The notes: generated by a model from the sequence alone, not told the origin. Counted from the stretch's first letter, positions 11,897 through 23,072 are shown. The stretch: 64,000 bases of DNA from Artemisia argyi (GCA_030686995.1 CM060709.1:268441057-268505056), one strand, 5' to 3'. Numbers and translations are program-made.

Positions 11897-13461
11897 TGGT
11901 AGCGTAGGGATTGCACCAGGCTTTACCTCTCAAGGGATCTCGAGAAGCTTACAACCCCCACCAGGCAGTGTACCTGATCGTTGTAGTATAGTATAGTGAC
12001 AAGTACCGGGGGATTGATCATTCAACTCAGGAATAGTGTCGTTAGGATTGAAATTAATCTAACTAGGTCTAAAGGTGAAGGATGATTCTTTTTGTATTTT
12101 TATATTTTATGAAAAGCAAGTAAAAATCTCAGGTTTTGGAAGGAGGGGCGGAATTAGTTGCTAATCAACTAACCCAAAAGCTACTAATTAAACTAATATG
12201 CAAGAAAACTAAACTAAGGTTCTACAAGATAAGTGAAGCATGTCTACCTATGATATGTTACTCCTTGCTAGCTATCTAATTCTACCTATTGAATTGTCAC
12301 ACCTTGTTTTAATTGACGGGTTGTATTCCTTAATACCAATCATGGGGTGGCGTACTTACTTCCCCAATTCTATAAGCTCCTACTTCACTCCTATGTCGAG
12401 CCGGCTAAGAAGCTCCTAACATGGGATCACTAGAATTCGCTCATGCATTAAATACAACCATAAAAACCTAGTACACATCGGTTCATGTTTCTTAAGACAT
12501 TCAAGCAAGTTACGCAATGGAGATCTGCCAGTTTTCTTAAGCCTAACATTGATGAGACATTCAATCAAAACAAGAATCAATAGGAAACAAGAATTATAAA
12601 CTAAACCAACTAGATCTATTGAAGTTGTCACGCCTTAGTTGATGGAGATAGACACACACATCAACAAGCCCTCGTTGATGGAGATAGACACAAACATCAA
12701 CAAGAAATCAATGAGATCTAATCAATTATATACAAGTTTCACATAATAATAAGTAGACACAAGGTGAATTAGCAAATCATCATCAAAGAAGAGCAAACAA
12801 CAATGATAATGGAAAACATAATTGAGATAGAATCATCAAACCAATACATGATTTTTATGGAGTGATTGAAACCCTCTAAGTTGCTGGAAAAACACCTACC
12901 TAAACCGACGAATCGACCTTAGGGTTTAGGGCTTACAAAAAGTGAAGTTATGATGTTATATTTATAGGCATGTTTTTTGTCGGCCCATCTTGACGGCGTC
13001 AACTCGTTTCTCTTGACGCCGTCATGACCATTTTTTCACCAAATTGTAGATCTCTTCGTCCTCTTCGCGTGGGCTTTTGAATCACCTAAATCCGAGTTCG
13101 TATGCAAAAGTTATGACCAAAACAATATCAGATACTCCGCGCGCAAGTTTTTACAAGTTAACACGTGACGGCCTTGGGTGACGCCTTCACGTTTCTTCTG
13201 GGCCGTCACCACTTTTACTCTTGACGCCGTCATGAAAAGCCTCTTGACGCCGTCAGGTACTGTTCCCAGCAAGGAAAATTAAGACTTTGCCGTTTTCTTC
13301 ACTTTTATGTTCCAAAAACCTCCAAAATGCTTCCTTTTCCAGAATTCACTCCCAAAGTACCTAAAATCACAAAAGGAACGATTTAGGGCAATATTTGATC
13401 AAATAAATTCAATTCCGGGCTTAAATGACCCCCTAAAAACGGTTCATTTTTCGCCTCATCA
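11897..13461 (-). repeat. Family A 5' LTR of the complete element
   Basis: It reads from 13461 (TGATGAGGCG) to 11897 on the minus strand. Palindromic TGACGCCGTCA-like sites occur at about 12990-13255 upstream of a minus-strand TATAAATATAAC box at about 12954-12966. It matches 6742-8305 closely; the inner terminus is slightly altered, with CTACCA instead of GCATCA. Confidence 0.92.
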
Positions 13462-13466
13462 ACAGA

Positions 13467-15832
13467 CAATGGAACTGAGTTTGTTAACCAACATCTCACC
13501 AAATTCTACGAAAGTGTTGGCATCAGTCATCAGAAGAGCATTCCTCGAACTCCTCAACAAAATGGAGTCGTTGAAAGAAGGAATTGCACACTAGTTGAAG
13601 CGGCTCGCACTATGCTGATATTCTCAAAAACACCAATGTTTCTATGGGCTGAAGCCATTGCTACTGCGTGTTACACTCAAAGTCGATCATTAATTCATCC
13701 TCTCCATAACAAGACACCGTATGAGCTGGTGCATCTAAAAAAGCCTGATCTCTCCTTTCTTCGTGTATTTAGTGCCCTGTGCTACCCAACTAACGACAAT
13801 TAAGACTTAGGGAAGCTCAAAGCTAAAGCTGATATTGGGGTATTCGTCAGTTATGCAGCATATCAAAAAGGGTACCGAATCTACAACAAAAGAACCCGAG
13901 AAATCATGGAAACAATCCATGTCACGTTTGATGAGCTGACAGAGCATACGGCTTCAGGACGCACCAGTTCTGGACCCTCACAAAATCTTTTATCTCCTGG
14001 ACCAATAAGTTCGGGACTTGTACAGAACTCCAATCATGTCACTCCTTATGTTCCTCTCTCGAGTGAAGACTTGAAAAGGTTATTTGATCCCATGTTTGAT
14101 GAGTACTTTGAGTCACAACCACCTCATGAACCGGTACAGCCAGCTGTTGAACCTAATATTATGGCTGGAAATGCACCACATGATACAAATGATCCTTCAG
14201 TCTCCATCTCGCTTGATCCAGAGGCACCAGAATGCAGCAACACTCAAATTGAATCAAATATACAATCGTCTTCTGAACATCAAGGAGTTGCCTCTGATAA
14301 CCCATGGGAAGTCAATCCTTTTGCATCACCTGAGGAAGAACCATTTGAAAACGTATTTGCACCAGAATCCTCCAATGAAGCATCTTCCTCAGAAAATTCA
14401 AACAATGCAATATCTGTACCCTATCCTCAACCTCATGAACATCTCAGAAAATGGACAAATGATCACCCTATTGACAACATCATAAGAAACCCCTCAAGAC
14501 CTGTATCCACCAGACAACAACTTGCCACTGATGCCTTGTGGTGTTTCTTCAACTCAGTCTTATCTGAAGTCGAGCCCAAAGACTTCAAAGACGCCCTTAC
14601 AAAAGTGTCTTGGTTCACCGCAATGCAAGAAGAAATCCATGAGTTTGATCGTCTTGATGTATGGGAATTAATACCACCACCTGAATGTGCTATGATCATT
14701 GCTCTTAAATGGATTTTCAAAGTTAAGCTTGATGAGCATGGGGATGTGTTGAAAAATAAGGCTCGTTTAGTTGCAAAAGGATACAGTCAACAAGAGGGTA
14801 TTGACTTTAAAGAATCATTTGCACCAGTCGCTCGTATCGAGGCCATTAGAATCTTTCTTGCCAATGCTGCTAGCAGTAACATGATTGTTTATCAAATGGA
14901 TGTTAAGACTGCCTTCTTGAACGAGGACTTAAAAGAGGTGGTTTATGTTTCTCAACCAGAAGGATTCGTGGACCCAGTAAGACCAAATCATGTATATCGC
15001 TTAAAGAAGGCACTCTGTGGTCTCAAACAGGCTCCTAAAGCTTGGTACGACACACTCTCCAAGTTTCTTCTTGCAAATCGATTTACCAAGGGTGTAGTTG
15101 GTCCTACCTTGTTCACTTTTTCATGTTCAAATCTATGTTGATGATATTATCTTCGCATCTTCTGATTCCAAGGAATGTGATCGCTTTGCTACAGAAATGA
15201 GTTCCCAGTTTCAAATGTCTATGATGGGACAAATGTCTTTCTTCTTGGGGTTACAAGTTTCACAAAACCCGAGAGGTATCTTTATTAATCAAGCCAAGTA
15301 TGCTACTGATATTCTCAAGAAGTTTGGCTTTGATTCAAGTGACACCGTTGATACACCCATGGTTGAAAGATCCAAACTCGATGATGACTCAACTGGTGTA
15401 ACAGTTGATCAAACCAAATACAGAAGCATGATTGGATCACTCATGTACCTCACAGCAAGTAGACCAGACCTTCTTTTTGCCGTATGCATGTGCGCCAGAT
15501 ATCAATCCAAGCCCACCAAAAAGCACTTGGAAGCTGTCAAGAGAATCTTCAGATATCTGCAAGGGACAATCCACATGGGTCTCTGGTACCCAAAAGACAA
15601 TGCAATGGCTCTCACGGCCTACTCTGATGCTGATCATGCAGGGTGTCAAGACACTCGCAGAAGCACTTCTGGAGGTGCTCAATTCTTGGGTGAGAAACTT
15701 GTCAGCTGGTCATCCAAAAAGCAAATGTGCACTTGTATTTCATCCACAGAAGCGGAATATATAGCCATGTCCTCGTGTTGTGCTCAAATTTTGTGGATGA
15801 GATCACAATTATCAGATTATGGGTATGATTTC
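13467..15832 (+). pseudogene. Copia integrase C-terminal half, reverse transcriptase and RNase H
   Basis: The integrase resumes with NGTEFVN and reaches the catalytic Glu region PQQNGVVERRN at about 13550. A single in-frame stop lies at 13801-13803, after which the same frame continues through a Ser/Pro-rich linker to the reverse transcriptase (DVWELIPPP at about 14656, [11 protein letters not shown] at about 14757, [10 protein letters not shown] at about 14896). A frameshift with a small loss near 15110-15130 precedes the catalytic YVDDI at about 15135. RNase H follows with YSDADHAGC and SSTEAEYIA and stops at YGYDF, where a family A LTR supplies the TGA. The RNase H C-terminus is absent. 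Confidence 0.95.
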
Positions 15833-17254
15833 TGATGAGGCGAAAAATGAACCACTTTTAGGGGGTCATTTAAGCCCGGAATTGAATTTATTTGATCAAA
15901 TATTACCCTAAATCTTTCCTTTTGTTATTTTAGGTACTTTAAGAGAGAAATCTGGAAAAGGAATCAATTCGGACGTTTTTGGAGCATAAAAGTGAAGAAA
16001 ACGCCAAAGACTTAATTTTCCAAGCTGAGAACAGTACCTGACGGCGTCAAGAGGAATATCATGACGGCGTCAAGAGTAAAAGTGGTGACGACCCAGTGCA
16101 AACCTGACGGCGTCACAACAAGGGCGTCAAGAGTTAATTTGGTGACGGCCTGCACAAGGGGAATACATGACGGCATCAGACTCAGATCTAGGCAGTCCGA
16201 GAAACTATTTGGCGGCGAGATGACGACGTCAGACATTTGTTCTTGACGCCGTCACCTTCTAAACTCTATATATAGTTTTCTATTTTTCATTCATTGGAGA
16301 GGAACTTGTGTGGAGAAAACTAGGGCCGAACTTTGTAAACCCTAGCTCATATTTTACAGTACTTTCAAGGGTTTTCACCCCTTGAATCCTTTCATGTTCA
16401 ATTGAGATAAGTCTTCTCTTAATTCAATCGATATGTCTATGTGTTGGTTGATTATATCTTTTACTTGTCTTAATTTTAACATGCTAGGCTAGATTTATCT
16501 TGTGTTTGCTTAGATCTAATGAAACATAGATGTTAATTCTGTGTTGATTACTTGTTTATGGTTGTATTGGATGAATGATTTCAATGTTAGGTTTAAGAAA
16601 ACTGGCAGATCTCCATTGTGTAACATGCTTGAACATCTTAGGAAACATGAACCGATGTGTACTAGGTTTTATTGGTTGTATTTAATGCATGAGTAAATTC
16701 TAATGATCCCATGTTAGGAGCTTCTTAGCCGGCTCGACATAGGAGTGAAGTAGGCGCTCATAGGATTGGGGAAGTAAGTACGCCACCCCATGAATGGTAT
16801 TAAGGAATACAATCCATCATCCACGCAACTATAACAAGTAATTAATGTGTAAAAGATATCTAGGGAGTAATGAAATCTAAGTAAACACAATTCTCCCACA
16901 TATTGCTCACAACTCTAGTTTAATATAGTTTATTTTCATTTCTAGTATTTTATTTTGATTGCATCTTAGTATTGGGTTAGTTGACTAGCAACTAATTCCG
17001 CCAAACTCCTTCAAACCCGAGATTTTAATTTGCTTTCTAAAAAATATAAAAAAAATACAAAAAGAATCATCCCTCATCTCTAGACCTAGTTTTTAGGTTT
17101 TCTAATCCTAGCGACACTATTCCTAGCTGAACGATCAATCCCCCGGTACTTGTCATTATACTATACTACATCGATCAGGTACACTGCCTGGTGGGGGTTG
17201 TAAGCTTCTCGAGATCCCTTGAGAGGTAAAGCCTAGTGCAATTTCCATGCATCA
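15833..17254 (+). repeat. Family A 5' LTR of the second copy
   Basis: The 1422-bp LTR begins TGATGAGGCG and ends CATGCATCA, followed by AGTTTT and the primer binding site. It is shorter than the LTRs of the first copy. The U3 part holds a palindrome array and a TATA box. The later part carries a GGAGAGGAAC...CCCTTGAATCC stretch that is probably transcribed leader (R/U5). Confidence 0.92.
16039..16273 (+). promoter_or_regulatory. Palindrome array and TATA box of the family A LTR promoter
   Basis: Six 11-bp sites of the form TGACGGCGTCA or one-base variants lie at 16039, 16062, 16105, 16168, 16221 and 16244; half-sites such as TGACGACC and TGACGGCC fill the gaps. The last site ends 10 bp before CTATATATAG (16264-16273). 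Spacing relative to the TATA box is that of a plant proximal promoter. TGACG cores are the known recognition element of TGA-class bZIP factors; binding here is inference. The copy at 23275-23514 has several of the CpGs changed to TpG or CpA. Confidence 0.6.
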
Positions 17255-17260
17255 AGTTTT

Positions 17261-17281
17261 TGGCGCCGCAGCCCGGGGAAT
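17261..17281 (+). promoter_or_regulatory. Family A primer binding site, second copy
   Basis: TGGCGCCGCAGCCCGGGG follows the LTR after six bases. It is the same as the site at 11870-11890 of the first copy and gives plus orientation. Confidence 0.75.
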
Positions 17282-17336
17282 AGTTATTGTCTAGGTTAGA
17301 ATCTCTTTTTATTAGGTCTACTTGCTAGATTTCTTT

Positions 17337-20300
17337 TGTGACACCCCCAAAATTTACAACGCAGCGGAATACCAATTTGGGTGTCACTTCATAATTCTTA
17401 AGAACAAGTTACATAAAACGACCTCAAAAGAGACGTTTAATAAAATGCCACATTCGATTTGATAAATCAGAGTACAAAGGTCCCAACAATTTATATTTAA
17501 AACTTAAGTTACAAGAGTTCAAAAATGACTCATTTGCATATTTAAAGAAAATAATTATCGAATGTGAAGAAAACAAGTCCTTCAATGTTTGATATCCACG
17601 CGACTCCGATTGCTCCCAATGCTCAGCTAGCAAATAATACCTGAGAAAATACATGCTAAAAAGTCAACATAAAGTTGAGTGAATTCATAGAGTTTAATAA
17701 GTAATAAGTTGAATACAAGCATTATTTATCAATAGACATATAACAAATACATGTCGGGTAATCAGATTATAGTATTGAGAATTATGAAATCGAAACCTTA
17801 ACCATGATTTTGTGCCCTGAGGTAAAGATTGCCAGTTTACCCCAAACTCTCAAGATTATGTGACCGTACCCAGTCAAAGCCGGCCAAGCCTAATATGCAT
17901 ATCCACAATAATAGCGTTTCCCTACGGAATTAACGGTTTCATGGTGGGGACTTAATTGGCAAGAAGCATTCAATCACTATAATCATATAATCGGGTCCAG
18001 CATACCAAAAACTACTTGTATTCAGTTTGTAAAAACTAGCATGTATCCCCCTCGCGAGGTTTATAAAACATTTAAATAAGTAAAGGCGAGGCTATGAACT
18101 CACCGTGAATAAAGGAAGTAGCAAGGAACAAGCAAGTGAAGAAAATAGCCGCGAAGCTCTACGATGAACCTAAATAGATATACGCTTGTCTTAGGTTTTT
18201 GAAAATAAATATTGATGTAATTTTAGCTATATATAAATTATGATCTTAATTATGCTTGGTACATAATTTCTAAATATCTAACAAGTTCTAATTTGGTATT
18301 TAAAAATGGTCTTCAAGTATGACATTTACATTTCTTACAAAAATTAAGCATTAAGTCTAAGGTTTAATTTGACACTTTAAAATATTTTGTAAGTATGAAG
18401 TATATATATTTTACAAAAGTTCAAATTAAGTTTAAAGGTTCAATTTATATTAAGTGGTTCAAATAAAATTTAAGGGTCCAATTATAGAAGTTAATACCTT
18501 TGCATGTTTAAATTTTACAAAAGCTGATGAAATTTTTAGTAACTTATTCACTTTCAAAAATTTGTTATTTGCAAACCGTAAGTCGAAAAATTAAGTTCCT
18601 TATATCCCCGGAAAGGTATTCATCTGTGTTAACAAGTTTTGTGGGTCCCACTAAGTCAAAAGTTGCTTAAAAATAGTAAAATTACCCATTTACTCTTACT
18701 ATCCAGTTCTGATTTTTATCAATGTCAAAACAGTCCCACTAAAGTTGTGATATCTAGAGTTCTACAAGTCCAATTAATTCCCCGTTTGTGGCCACGTTTA
18801 AGTTGAGATGTTATCTAAAACTTTTATGTTTTGAGAAACCATTGGTTATATCCAGAAAAACAAGTTTCATACGTTATAAATCTAGTACTCAGAATCTGAC
18901 ATGTTTCACGAAATTATTTCTAGTTTAATCATCGGGTGTCGTCACGGGATGCACCACCCGGGAAAATGACCACAAGACATAGGGATACAACCAAATATTT
19001 TTAGTTTATGTCAAATGTTTACTGATTAGATCAGTTAATTCCATTTTTACCCTTGATCAAAACTGTCTTTTGCATGACTAGTCCATGAGTGATTTTCTAG
19101 TGATCTAGCTTATGTACCAAGTATAACCAAGCATAATAAGCCTATGAAACATATAAAATACATAATATATGTTTTGAAACAGGAAGGAAATGAAAAAAAA
19201 GATGGTTCCTTACAAAGTTTGATGAACAAGAAAGAACAAACAAGAGAGCAATAGTAGGAACACTAGTCCTAAAAGTCACCAATCAACACCCAAGCTTCAA
19301 TCTTTTACCCAAATTTTTATAACCCAAGAACCTAGTAATAACACCCTTGAAATATCAACAAGAAAACCCTTTCAAAAACTTCCAAATAAAATATTTACAA
19401 AACTTCCAAAAGAACCCTAGGATTTGATGTGATTTTAATGATCTTTGAAAGAAATAAACCAAGAATACTTGCAAGCTATCTAAACCTTCAACATAAGATG
19501 TGAGAATATGAGCAAAGATAATAAAATGGATGTGTTTTGGTGTTTATGGCTCGTTAATAACAAGAGAGAGGAAGAGAGGAGTGAATTTTTGATCTAAAGT
19601 GTAAGAATTAGGTGTGTTGAGGTTGTTTTATAAGAGTGTAACATGCAAATGTGTACAACAAGTGTCAAAATGGGTCTCACAAGGACATAAGTATCTTGTG
19701 AGCTGGTGCTTATTAGGTGTAAGTGGGGTGAGGTTGGATTTATTTTGTGGAGATTTGGTTAGTAGGTGTAGTTTATTTTTGCTCCCGGTAATTAAAAACG
19801 TGTAGTTTTAAAGACGCGTAACGTAAAATTGGGAAGTAATATAATGTAAAACATATAAAAATGTTATCACTTGTCAAAATAACTACTTTTAATATATTAG
19901 TTGAGTCATGGGTTTATCGGAGTATTTAAAAGTCGTTAAAACTGAAACCGTGAGTTGAAAAACGCGTTTGGTGACACCGGTTTTTGATCAAAGTGATGTA
20001 AGCTATAAAAATGACACGACAAGTATAAAACTCATTTGTAAACATAAAATAGTTTACAAATTCATAAATATGTAAATTATCATAGTCTAGGGTTGGCTCA
20101 CTTTGTCAAAACCTTAAAACTTAAATTTAAATCGGGTAAAACGTAATGGTGCAAGGTTTACGTAAAAATGGAAAAATTAAAAAGTGACTTTTAAAATAGG
20201 ATTTTAAGGAAACAATGATGCATAAAAATTGTAGAATGGACGTAGTCTAGTCGCGGTTGAATTATTTAAACGTGTTATGACAAAACGCGGATAACTTTCG

Positions 20301-20375
20301 ACAAAGTTAATTATTTAAAAATAGAACAGTTAAATAATATTAAGATTAATGACATGAAATTTTTGAAATGTCACA
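17337..20375 (+). mobile_element. Solo LTR-like insertion (family C), about 3.0 kb
   Basis: Comparison with the uninterrupted first copy (around 11810-11840) shows that family A sequence is split here between CTTGCTAGATTTCTTT and TTTCTAGTAAG. The insert begins TGTGACACCCCC and ends ATGTCACA(CA). Terminal TG..CA, the GTGACA/TGTCAC ends, the length, and the ACCTGAGAAAATACATG...GTCAACATAAAGTTGAGTGAA stretch near 17640-17690 fit a long LTR of the Tekay-like Ty3 type. The flanks share only TTT, so the duplication is short or decayed. No coding domain is visible. An older relative lies at 25636-25799 and 29345-29960. Confidence 0.7.
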
Positions 20376-20481
20376 CATTTCTAGTAAGATATTATTTTTA
20401 TTTTCTAGGTTCTCTTTAGTCTATCTTTTTCTTCGTGCTTTTGTTAGTAAATTAAATTCAGTGACTATTCCGTTGACCATT

Positions 20482-21483
20482 ATGGAAAACGCGAATCCAC
20501 CCCTTTCCCCTAGAGATGTGGCTTTGTTACGTGAACAAATTGAGAGTGAGATTAGGAAACTTAGGGAGCTTAATAGGTTGATTAAAGTTGAGCTCGACCA
20601 AGCATTTAGTGACCTAGCTACCACCTTGTACTCAAATAAGGACCTAGGACCTAATGATTTTGAGAATGTTGTTGAGGAACTTGAGGAAGGGGAAATAGAT
20701 CCGAAGTTAAATGATTATTTTAATCTATACCCCACTAAGGAGGAGATTGCATATTATAATAATCTTATTGATAACCCTCGATCTCCTTTTACTAGAATCG
20801 AACCTAAGATAAAGAGAGGCGACCCTAAGAATGCTAAGATACCATGTATGATTGGGTATAGACACGTTGACAATGCTTACATTTATTTTAAATCCCCAAT
20901 CAACATTATGTCCTTGAGTGTTTATAATGATATAGTGAAAACAAGACTTGGACCTAGAAGAGATCCCAAATACCCTGGTGGAGTTTGTAACTTTGTCGGG
21001 AGAATTAAAGGTCTACATGTCTTTGTTGGGAATTTCACTTATATTACTGACTTTATGATTGTTGAAGATCTTGCTAATGTTATTGATTGTCGATTATCCA
21101 ATGTTGTGTTTGGTAAACCATTTGTTGAAGAGTCTAAGTTAGAATACGATGAGATAGAAGGGACAATCCGATTTGCAAGTAACACCGATAGGATCACTTA
21201 TAGGATGCCTAATAGAATGAAAGAATTTCGTTTTATGCCCCGTTTTGACATGGACAACATTGGTGCTTTTGAGGATATCAATGAAGAGGATAAGAAAAAG
21301 GGCATGGATTATGTATGGGAAAAGAAGAGTCTCTTCTACAAAGATTGCTTGACTCTAGGACCAAAGTACAAAGTTGATAAGGAATTTGCCCATAGAATTA
21401 TAGGAGCGATTGAGAAAAAGGTGATTGGTTTCTACAAAGAACATTTACAATCAGAAAGTGGAACCAACGATAAGGTCACGTAG
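20482..21483 (+). CDS. Family A lone ORF, second copy
   Basis: The 333-residue open frame is collinear and nearly identical to the ORF at 10713-11735. I chose MENANPPLSP as start because the upstream Met of the other copy (MTIPL) is Val here; the frame is open further upstream only by chance into the inserted LTR. Order: helical charged N-terminus, acidic linker EELEEGEIDP, retropepsin-like middle (KIPCMIGY, YFKSPINIM, VGNFTYITDFMI, VFGKPF), unknown C-terminus. The Asp of the active-site motif kept in the other copy is Tyr here, so this copy cannot be a conventional aspartic protease. It has no stop or frameshift. Confidence 0.8.
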   Translation: MENANPPLSPRDVALLREQIESEIRKLRELNRLIKVELDQAFSDLATTLYSNKDLGPNDFENVVEELEEGEIDPKLNDYFNLYPTKEEIAYYNNLIDNPRSPFTRIEPKIKRGDPKNAKIPCMIGYRHVDNAYIYFKSPINIMSLSVYNDIVKTRLGPRRDPKYPGGVCNFVGRIKGLHVFVGNFTYITDFMIVEDLANVIDCRLSNVVFGKPFVEESKLEYDEIEGTIRFASNTDRITYRMPNRMKEFRFMPRFDMDNIGAFEDINEEDKKKGMDYVWEKKSLFYKDCLTLGPKYKVDKEFAHRIIGAIEKKVIGFYKEHLQSESGTNDKVT

Positions 21484-22967
21484 TAACCCATGACCTTGAG
21501 TCTACCTACAAGACTCGTGAATAAAGAAAAGCGCTTCTTGGGAGGCAACCCATGTTTTGTGTGATTTTTATTTTGTTTGTTTGTTATTTGCTTCCGTATG
21601 CATGCTTTATTTTATTGTTGGTAGATCATGTTTCAAAACTAAAATAGTGGAAATACTTTATTTTGTTGTTTGGCCTAGTCTTAACATCATCCAAAGGTAT
21701 TTTTGCAAAAGATAAGTGTAAGGGGAAACCTCAAATATGTTTTTAAGAAATAAAACCGATCATGATTCTCCACAACATTAAGTGAACATGTATATTCGTA
21801 TTTGTTAGAGTCAAATGCTTGTATCGAGTCATAATGTTGTTTTGCAGAATTTTCCAGGAAGTTGGACCAAGTTTTTCCAGAAATTTTCCGGAAACTTAAC
21901 ATAAGAATTTCTGCAGGTCACTTCTGACGGCGTCATGAGTTTACTCTTGACGGCGTCACGTGTAAAAATCTGGAAATTTTACCAGTTTTTTTTTTCTAAC
22001 GGAGTCTTAAAGTTTTTGTTGAATTATTAGTTTTATAATCTCCAGGAAATCTGCAAACATCATTCCACAAGCATTATATCTTATTTTGTTTTCTAGGATT
22101 TATTAGCATATGTAGATTGCCGCCGATTTTATGCGAGGCTGCCTTGTTTGTTTTCTCAGGATTTACAGGTTATGTATGACAAGAAGATGATTAATATTCT
22201 GGAAGGGAAGCTTTGATTATTCATTTTCTTGGAGGAAGATCTAACCTGGCTACCTTATTATCCATACCGAGCGAATCAGGGGAGTATTTGATTTCATTCG
22301 TTTTACTTATTTCACTTTTACATTCTTTACTTGAACATTGGGGACAATGTTCATCCTAAGTGTAAGGGGAGGGTAAAATGATGATACCTTACAGATACAC
22401 TTCCGCTTGAGTTTGTTTGTTTGACAGTAGATGTGTAATAAAACTATGAGAAATACTTGTTAGTGTAATTTTAGCTCCAAATTTAAAAAATTTTACAACA
22501 TTTAGGAGTGAAACTTTAGCCATAGCAAGCGTCTCATGGATAGGAGATTGTATGACTAGCACAAAACCGTACTATTCAGAAAAATTTTCCACCCAAATAT
22601 GTGCCTTTAGATTTGATAGGAAAAACATTTACTATTAATGCTTATGAGTGTATCGGTAGCATTTAGATTCTAGAACTTGCGTTAGTGATGCATCCCGAGA
22701 CCGCTAGTGAGACTACATTCGTGTGGTAGGATTTACTACATGATAAGAGGCATTAGGATCACCCTTGTGTTAAACCCCGTATCATAATTACTTGACCATT
22801 TAAGTCATATTACTTGGCTAGTTAAGTCAATTAATTTTTCCCACACCTTAGCGTTGTACTCATTTTTAGTACACGAAACCCCTAGTACACCCCTCCAAGC
22901 CTATCTTTTCGTTTCTAACTTTAAGCATCTTACTTAAAGGAAGAATTTGTTACACCCCACTTAAATG
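21484..22967 (+). other. Family A 3' internal region, second copy
   Basis: Non-coding. Two palindromes lie at about 21924-21960. The hairpin GAACATTG-GGGA-CAATGTTC lies at 22333-22352, followed by CTAAGTGT and a purine run AAGGGGAGGG. The region is collinear with about 9240-10660 of the first copy on its minus strand, and ends at the rearrangement junction before reaching the expected 3' LTR. Confidence 0.75.
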
Positions 22968-23072
22968 TGCACTTGTATTTCATCCACAGAAGCGGAATAT
23001 ATAGCCATGTCCTCGTGTTGTGCTCAAATTTTGTGGCTGAGATCACAATTATCAGATTATGGGTATGATTTC
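22968..23072 (+). repeat. Duplicated copia RNase H fragment
   Basis: This 105-bp segment repeats 15723-15832 up to one visible base change (TGGATGAG to TGGCTGAG) and a few bases at the junction, again followed directly by a family A LTR. The left junction falls in AAATGT, which is present in both parents. It shows that a flank-plus-LTR segment was duplicated in tandem. Confidence 0.92.

Larger units (their letters stand above)
6742..13461 (-). mobile_element. Family A LTR retrotransposon, complete, non-autonomous
   Basis: The 6720-bp element has two near-identical LTRs (1564 and 1565 bp), a primer binding site next to the right LTR, a polypurine-like tract next to the left LTR, and one ORF, all reading on the minus strand. 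Its target is the copia integrase; ACAGA is duplicated at 6737-6741 and 13462-13466, and removing the insert restores the copia HTDNGTEF motif. No reverse transcriptase or integrase is visible between the LTRs, so movement would need proteins from another element. The primer binding site type and 3' module point to a Ty3 Athila/Tat-like helper (inference). Confidence 0.95.
187..15832 (+). mobile_element. Ty1/copia retrotransposon, decayed and split
   Basis: In order one sees an LTR end (187-222), an initiator-Met-tRNA-type primer binding site, a long leader, gag with a zinc knuckle, a very long coiled-coil region, protease, GAG_pre-integrase, integrase, reverse transcriptase and RNase H. This domain order (integrase before reverse transcriptase) is diagnostic of Ty1/copia. 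The reading frame is broken by several frameshifts and at least one in-frame stop. The integrase is cut at 6741/13467 by a family A element, and RNase H is cut at 15832 by another. No 3' LTR with a recognisable match is present, so the element is dead and incomplete. Confidence 0.95.
15833..22967 (+). mobile_element. Family A LTR retrotransposon, second copy, rearranged
   Basis: It has a 5' LTR, primer binding site, a 3-kb insert, the lone ORF, and about 1.5 kb of 3' internal DNA, all on the plus strand and collinear with the minus-strand copy at 6742-13461. It sits in copia RNase H after GATTTC. Instead of running into its own 3' LTR, it breaks at about 22968, where copia flank sequence starts again. 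Confidence 0.92.

Noticed and set aside
13307..13594. 95-codon frame crossing the LTR/copia junction
   Set aside because: It joins LTR sequence to copia DNA in a frame other than integrase; the integrase frame from 13467 is the real relic.
17261..17281. tRNA gene
   Set aside because: The tRNA-complementary sequence here and at 224-242 and 11870-11890 is only 18-21 bp and sits right after LTR ends; these are primer binding sites.
22968..23072. Independent copia gene fragment
   Set aside because: It is a duplicate of 15723-15832 in the same context, so it belongs to the tandem duplication and is not a separate insertion.
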